Assembly: GCA_033065855.1 (NCBI GenBank)
Contig: JAVXUO010001315.1
Span: forward strand, 149,249-213,248
From: Escallonia rubra
Lineage: Eukaryota; Streptophyta; Magnoliopsida; Escalloniales; Escalloniaceae
DNA: 64,000 bases
Direction of reading: 5' to 3'
Shown: one piece after another, positions 57,460-64,000 of the stretch
Layout: each line of letters starts with the position of its first letter
Position numbering within the stretch: the stretch's first letter is position 1
The notes under the pieces: generated by a model
Told to the model about the DNA's origin: nothing
Databases searched by the model: none
The model's input: the letters and a program-made list of their open reading frames with translations, nothing else
Translations under genes and position numbers: made by a program

Positions 57460-57499
57460 CCGTGCATGTGAGGGATCTTGATGCCGAGCCGACCTTGGT

Positions 57500-59560
57500 A
57501 TCTTTGAAGCGGACGGCTGTAAGTATACAGGACGTACAAATGACTGTTGGTGGGCTTTGTTTGTGGGGCTCACCTCTTTAACCAATCAAAGTTTTCCATT
57601 TTTGTGCAAAGGTGATTACTCAATTGCTTTAATCAGATATTGTGAAAAATTAGACTTTATTTTCAAAATATTGGTAGGTTCCAGACAAATGATCTCGATT
57701 ATTTAAGACTGCTGAATGCATCATGCAATAATTCTAAGCATATGAAGTCTTATAAAACAAGATTATAATCTAGATGTTAAGATCTGATTTAACCCATCCA
57801 AAGTTTATCTAAATATCTTCATTTCAAGTACTGATCCAGTTAAGTTCAACCCATCACAATTCGTAATCTGCTTAATGGTCAACCAACTAAAATCTGGTTC
57901 AATGATCAGCAAACCTCTGGCCTTGGAAGTCGCCAAAAGTTAATTTTTGCATGAATGGATCTGTCAAAATATGAATCGAGTTTTTGTAGGTACGTAGTGG
58001 TGTTGCATCATTTATGATTCGAGTCCAATTAGTATCTAATCCGAGACGGACGCAATAGATATCAATGATTTGGTGGAAACGCCAAGGAGCGACAAATTTA
58101 GGGTCAAAGTTCGTTAATCCAAGATTAGTTGACAAAAAATATTGGGCAGTCAGGAATCAATAGTCCCAACCATCTAGAACAGTTGGATTTATAGCATAAT
58201 AATAACTTTGTCTCTCTTAATCTCTTCTCCATTTGTATCAGCTCACTTTCATTCAACGATCCAGACCAATAATTTGGAACCAAGTAATAGTTAGTTCTAG
58301 ATTAGCGATATCAAAAAGAATTGATACCCTCGTTCGAAGTAGCTTACTCAATGAAATCTTCGTCCGTAGTGAAGAAAGTAACAAAAAACGAACCTAATCA
58401 AATTAAATAAGCCGTGCGTCTACAAAATACTAGTAAGTTATATATGTGTCTAGCAACTCCAATTTGTACTAGCCGACCAATTGGGTACATGGCTGAATAC
58501 TACTAGGCAAACATAAAGAGGGGTGATGTGTTATTGTACTTTTTTATGAAATTCTAAATTTGGTGGAGAAAACATCACAATGTCTTCCTTTTTCTGCTTT
58601 TCTTTTCCTTTCTGTGATTAGTGATCTGTTCATTTTAGCGTTTAGCAACGACGTGACTTCAAAATTTTTGTTTGGAATCCTAAAATTGATGGAATTATAT
58701 TTTAAAAATATAGAAATATTAGTTGTTTGAGAATTAAAAAATAGAAACAAAATTAGATTTCAAAGAATTTGACTGGATTCATGTGAAATCCGATTCAGTC
58801 GAATTTAATGAGATGTAAATTTGCTTAAACTAAAAAAAACTATTTATCGTATTTTACTCTTCCTTTATTCTATACAACCCATAAACCCAACGGCCCCACC
58901 ACCACCTCTTTACCTCCTCGCCACCGCTTTTATCGCAGGAGCAAACCCAAGATGTCACATTGAAAGGTGCAAAAAGTTGCATGTGAAAATTTAGTCGCTA
59001 GTATAATAAAATTGATCTAATATAAATATATGTGGTGCAGCAAGTGACACCAAATAAGTTTAAAACATATCTAGCCTTTAATTTCATGGGATGTGCAAAA
59101 AGAATTATATGTTATGTTGTACTAGTATCATATTTATACTGAGACTATATACACTTATCCTACTAACTTTTTATTTGTAAACATGCACGATAGTTTAGAA
59201 ATAATTAGATTAAATGCTACTCATTGTATAGGACTACTGAGTATATCAATTATATGTATATGAAAAAAATGTACATTTGAGATTAAGTAGCAAGAAAAAG
59301 CATTAGTCAAACTTTTGAGTTTTTGTGTGTACACACACACACACAAGAATAATTAGAATTTTCTTTTCTTGTGAATCGGAACTAAAACAACAAAACATGG
59401 GAAACTAATACCGAAAACCAGATGGTTTTTAGTGGAAGTTGTTAATCAAACAATCTTAACCTTTGCAAACAAAAACGAAGTGGAAGAGTTCAAATCCCAA
59501 AATATGTACTAGAAATTTCTAACTTGTCAACTATAATGCTTTAAACAAATGTAATTTAGT
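57500..59560. other. AT-rich intergenic stretch, no recognised gene
   Basis: No domain, long frame or paired inverted ends could be supported. A short AC run lies at 59331-59344. Confidence 0.4.
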
Positions 59561-59570
59561 AATTCAAAAA

Positions 59571-60260
59571 ATCCCCCCCCCCCCCCCACCCCCACCCCGC
59601 GTTGTAGGTATTCCATTTGATTCGTCATTGTTGACGCCACTACACGACCTTCGCTGCCACCGCCACTATCAGAACCACCACTGCTACCATCACTACAACC
59701 ATTACTAGACTGTTAGAGCCACAACTACCGTCAAAATACTACATAACGGTATCACCACAACCACTATGATATTGCGACATCACCACACCATAGTTAGACC
59801 TCCATTGTCGTTGACGCTGTCATCTCCACCGTCAGTGATGTCACCACCTTAATTGTTTCTATATCTACCCTAATGCCATTTATCACCACTGCCATGTCCA
59901 ACATAACTGTCAAAACCACCACCATACCAACACTATGACCACTATCATCGTTGTTATAGCCAAGACAACTACAATAACCGCACCCTACTACGACCACCAT
60001 CACCACTGTTATTATCACTAGACTACCCCACCACTGCCACCGTTGTCGATGCCATATTGTTGGCGCCACAACCCCGATACCATCGTTTCTGTTTTTGGCA
60101 CCATCATTACTGTCATTAAACACTAGCACGCCTTAATATCACCACCATCAATGTTACTATCAGGAGACCACCCCACTATCCTGCTGCAGAAGCCACACAA
60201 CCACCACCACACTCACAGCTTCCACCATCATTGTCGCTACACCGCTACTTACCCCATTAG
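59571..60260. repeat. Poly-C tract and ACC/CCATCA-rich low-complexity region
   Basis: A C run at 59571-59587 is followed by about 650 bp of ACCACC, ACTACC and CCATCACC-type sequence. Composition resembles the interior of the PIF/Harbinger MITE at 21.7 kb, so it may be part of another MITE; ends were not found. Confidence 0.5.
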
Positions 60261-60269
60261 CTGGGCATA

Positions 60270-62020
60270 TAATCGAATGAGAACATGTTACCTTCTATCT
60301 TCTCTATTCTCCAAACACTAGATGAGAATTGTGTGATTTGATTCCTTTTATGTTCCAAACAAAGAAAAATGAACTGAATATCAAACCAAATTTCTATTCT
60401 GAATTCAAATTCTTAGAAAAATTAGTTCCAAAGAGAGTGTAAAGGGCTCTCTTGACGCCCAACTTTCTTACAAAGTTGCTATTTATTTAGGATAAGAAAG
60501 GGTAGGAATGCCACTCAAACTGAGCAGAAACTATGGCTTTGTCCTCCAAATTGCCGTGTATATGTTGAGCTGTCAGCTGAGCCCCCCACCGAAGCTCCCC
60601 GAGTATAGCTGTCGTTACTCTCAACTTGAGTATGCCATGTCATTGTGAACTTTTCGGAATCAAATAGGCACAGCACTTTAACCGGGCAAACCCCATAATA
60701 ATCATCCAAGAAACACCAAAAAGGGTTGGTCCGAAAGAATATTACCCACAAAAAGGGTTTTACAGATTGTTTGCGTGGAAGATGCTTTCCTTAATAAATG
60801 GAGGTTTAGACCATCAAACGTTTGGCACAGCTGTCGATGTGAACGTTTTCCTCCGGTGGGGAGCGACGAAATTTGTTCAGTGGGGTCACTGGAATTCATT
60901 ACCAAGTTTGTATTAAACTGTAGAATCAACACTTTTTTTAGTGACAAATAAAATTTGAGCAAGTACAAGTAGTAGTAAATTTAGATTCTCCAGGTTGCTT
61001 ATGCATTAAAATGTTGACCCGGCTAGCTCTAGCCTCATCTTTTACAATTCTGCTGGTGTTTTTCAAAACACTGTATCCCAATTTGTTTTTTTTTTTTTTT
61101 GGTTCATTTTGTGCGTCAAAATAATGGTATGAAAAGAAGGTAAAGAGACAAAGAGCAAGGAGAATCCCACAAGGAAGAGAAATGACAGTAAGTGGCTATG
61201 TTAAGGTGTATATAAGTGCACTGAATCACCATACAAGAAATGATCACACGCGCGCATTTGCTTTAGCATGGCAGAGACCTGTGAGACGTAACGTGGTGAT
61301 GTTGGACGCGATTGAACACCTTAAAGTTTTCATGATCGAATCTGAACTGTCAGATTAGGTTGTGTGTGATAACCCAGTCGTATCGGTACGAACAATACCC
61401 AACCGTTGGCAGCAAGGTGGTTATTCTTGCATCGGTTTGGGCTGACCCAACTATAGGGAGTTGGGTGGTTAATAGTCCAAAAATCTAAACTGTTGATCTT
61501 AACAGTTTTTATTCCAACAGTCCAACCTGAATGGGTGCATGATAAAAGGGTGTAACCCAACTCGAACAGCCACCAGTGCTCTATAAATAGAGCAGAACCG
61601 TCACTATTTTTGATATACTAAAACTTTGTACTTTTCTCTATTCACCTCTTTTTTTTATTTTACATATCTTCTATAATAACGAAGTTCTGTCATGTAGAAA
61701 TTTCATCCATTTTTTATATTGGTTGGTATCCTTGCCAATATGCAAGAGGTCAATACAGGTATTCTCCCAAAAAAATGGTAGAACACTAATATAGTCCGGG
61801 TATGTGGTTTCTCTCTCAACGCTAGTGTAAAGTCACTCCCTTGGCTCGACTTGTACAATATGTCTCTCAACCGTGACTCAGGTAGTTAATAATGGATGAT
61901 CACCGGTACGTGTACAAGTCGTTTAATATACTAAGAAATCAGAAAGTCCCTTTAGTACGAGGCCTTAGAACTGAGAGTACGGTCGAATTCGCCTCACAAC
62001 TAGGAAGTTCAAGGGCATGA
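60270..62020. other. Intergenic stretch, no recognised gene
   Basis: Two overlapping minus-strand frames at 60515-60968 show no known motif. A symmetric TATA box (CTCTATAAATAGAG, about 61580-61593) could serve a promoter on either strand, but no coding sequence follows clearly. Confidence 0.35.
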
Positions 62021-62023
62021 ACT

Positions 62024-64000
62024 CACTACAAGAAAACACGTTTTTAGCGACGGAGTTTTACCGACGGATAACAATCCGTCAGTAAAAACGAGTTTAACCG
62101 ACGGATACCACCGTCAGTAAAATTCCGTCGTTAAAAACTTATTACCGACGAAGTTACCGTCGGCGAAAGTTGTTGCCGACAATTTTTTTGCGGCGGTCTT
62201 TTAGCGACGGAATTACCGTCGCCAAAACGTTTTTATAAAATTTATTTTTTCGAGGGTTTTATAAAATTGTTTTAGGGACGGAAGGAATCCGTTGCCAAAA
62301 CTACCGTCGATAGATATCGTGATTTACCGACGGACTTTTAGCGACGGGCCCAATCCGTCGCTAAAAGTCCTCGATTAAATCAACCAGATCTACCTTTCTT
62401 TCTCTTCCCCCGTTTCTCTCTCTGAAAATTCTCCCACCGCTGTTCTGCTCCGGCGACCAACCTCCACGGTGACCCACTTCCGGCGATCCCCCTACACGGT
62501 GACCCACTTCCGGCGATCCCCCTACACGGTGACCCACCTCCGGCAATCCCGCTCCACGGTGACCCCTCCCTCCACTGCCGCCGCGTGAAAAGACTACCAC
62601 CGTCGTCGCGCCACTGACGCCGCCGCCCTCCACTGCCGCCGGCTATTGTGCCTTAAGGTAAGTTCCCAATGCCAGTTTTTAGGTTTTCCTTGTTAAAGAC
62701 TATTGCCATGTAAACGTTGATGGGTTCCTGAAAAGTTTTGGCGGTTGGATTGAATTGGAATTGGCAGGGAAAATTTCAGAGCTTTGGTATTAGCTTAAGT
62801 GTTGAGCGGATGTGTTTTGTTTCTACTATAGAAATTTACTTGAATGACTAGGTTTCTAATTCGTTAGATCATGTTCCAGCTGTGTTTGACGCAGAATGAG
62901 GTAGTTTCTATGAATATAGAAACACCAGGCTCATTTGTGCTGAGTTTTTAGGTAGTTTCTATGAATGAGGTAGTTTCTAGGTAGTTAATTTACGAATCAC
63001 GTTATCCATTCTCCATCTGTCAACCAGCATCGCATAATTTGAATCACGTTACCATTGGAATTAATGCAACCATAAGCCACATAATATCCTACTTGTGAGT
63101 CCATATTGTCTCAAGCCCCAACTCTGTGCAAACTATATATGGTCCCCTAAATAGACCAATTGGTTGGCATACTTGGGGATGTATACATGCCCTGATACTG
63201 ACATTTTTGGCTCCGGGCGAACAAGGGGTGTAGAAAGAAAGTCGTAGTTTGCATTCTGATATATATCTTTTACGTTTCTTGTACCTGAAAGAGTAATACT
63301 GCGTTTACTAGTAAAAGAACATAGTAAGTTCTTGGATAAACCAACGAAGATGTGAATATAAGCTTTTCGAAAAGTGTGATGGTGAGTATATACGAATGAT
63401 ATGACCAAGCACAGTTGTGTAGCGAGTGTAGGTGATGATGTATGCAGTGTATAAGTAGGACGACACTACCTCACTTAGACATGTGTCTATGTATATGTAA
63501 GGATGTGTGTATTTACGTTAGAGCGTATTAATTCAAATGTGTGCATCTGTATTTGTTGTTTATTTGCATATGATAGTATCTTCACATGAAAGAAGTTCCT
63601 TTAGAGGAACCATATCTACACATTTTGCTAATTGTGATTGTCCTTAATTTGTCCCTTGAACATGAAATTAGTAGTGAGTTTAAACCGTGAGATGTTCGAA
63701 TCCATTCTTCATCTGTTGTGTGGCATTCATCAGATGTTCAAAGCTCCCTTTGTTTGTTCCTTTTGTATGGAATACTAAATAATGTATGCCTTTGTGTAGG
63801 TAGTAGTAAAGATACAAGATCTGAATATTTGAGCGTTCATTTGTCAATAGTGATCTGGATATAGTTATTAGATTTGTTGGTGGTTTTATTAGATAGATGG
63901 TCATCTCCTGGTTTTAGAGTCAATGCTCATGTAGTCCCCCACCATGTAAGCTACCATATGTAAGCTAGAGAAAGGGAAAGAGTAGAATTTGAACTATGCA
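62024..64000 (+). mobile_element. 5' part of CACTA element 2, continuing past the window
   Basis: Starts CACTACAAGAAAACACG (62024), preceded by ACT, the expected 3-bp target. 62040-62370 is filled with TTAGCGACGG, ACCGACGG and CCGTCGC motifs as in CACTA 1. Then a CT-rich leader (62390-62430), a 36-bp tandem repeat (ACGGTGACCCACTTCCGGCG, about four copies, 62455-62570), and a splice-donor-like TTAAG|GTAAGTT at 62655. The remaining 1.3 kb looks like an intron or upstream region with no protein. The right end and transposase are outside the window. Confidence 0.8.
62040..62370. promoter_or_regulatory. Subterminal repeat cluster, left end of CACTA 2
   Basis: Dense GCGACGG/CCGTCGC and ACCGACGG motifs in both orientations. 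The motif core is the same as in CACTA 1, so both probably use the same transposase family. Confidence 0.7.

Noticed and set aside
60515..60968. Two overlapping minus-strand frames as a small gene
   Set aside because: No recognisable motif, no consistent splice sites and no repeat of the pattern elsewhere.

Overview
The window is nuclear DNA of a flowering plant, probably a eudicot. This rests on spliced genes with GT-AG introns, a plastid-targeted phytoene synthase, and plant-specific transposon families (CACTA, MULE, hAT, PIF/Harbinger, Tat-like Ty3/gypsy). One complete host gene is recognisable: phytoene synthase (PSY), minus strand, 53742-57137, in five coding exons. A second, unidentified 177-codon minus-strand ORF at 19603-20136 may be host. 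Almost everything else is transposon sequence, much of it nested.

Layout. 1-12.56 kb: a large imperfect inverted duplication of a Mutator-like element. Each arm carries a plant-mobile-domain (PMD) gene running into an Ulp1/C48-type protease region, a hairpin-cored minisatellite, and a convergent FAR1-type transposase remnant. The left arm was later hit by a 1.1 kb hAT-like element. 12.8-18.8 kb: LTR retrotransposon 1, Tat-like, with gag-protease but no reverse transcriptase, RNase H or integrase. 18.8-24.5 kb: the unidentified ORF and two MITEs with clear target-site duplications (TSDs). 24.5-29.3 kb: retroelement debris and a LINE tail.

29607-51278 is one nested stack. The outer element is a Pack-MULE with a 9-bp TSD and a captured polyamine/amino-acid transporter fragment. 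A hAT MITE lies in its left inverted repeat. LTR retrotransposon 2 (31120-48376, two 475-bp LTRs) lies inside it. Retrotransposon 2 has gag-pro, RT, two RNase H regions and integrase on the minus strand, plus an opposite-strand extra gene. Inside retrotransposon 2 sits a 6.7 kb CACTA element (31819-38503, TSD TCG).

51.5-53.45 kb is an LTR-like piece plus a GTGTCCCGGAGGAGTCG tandem cassette related to the one at 24.9 kb. PSY follows, with a TATA-like box and a G-box upstream. 57.5-62.0 kb has no recognised gene. A second CACTA element starts at 62024 and runs off the window.

How the parts relate: PSY is the only metabolic gene, catalysing the committed step of carotenoid synthesis. The rest is a layered record of insertions. 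All transposon genes seen are interrupted, so none of the elements looks autonomous here. All homology calls come from reading motifs by eye; no database search was run.
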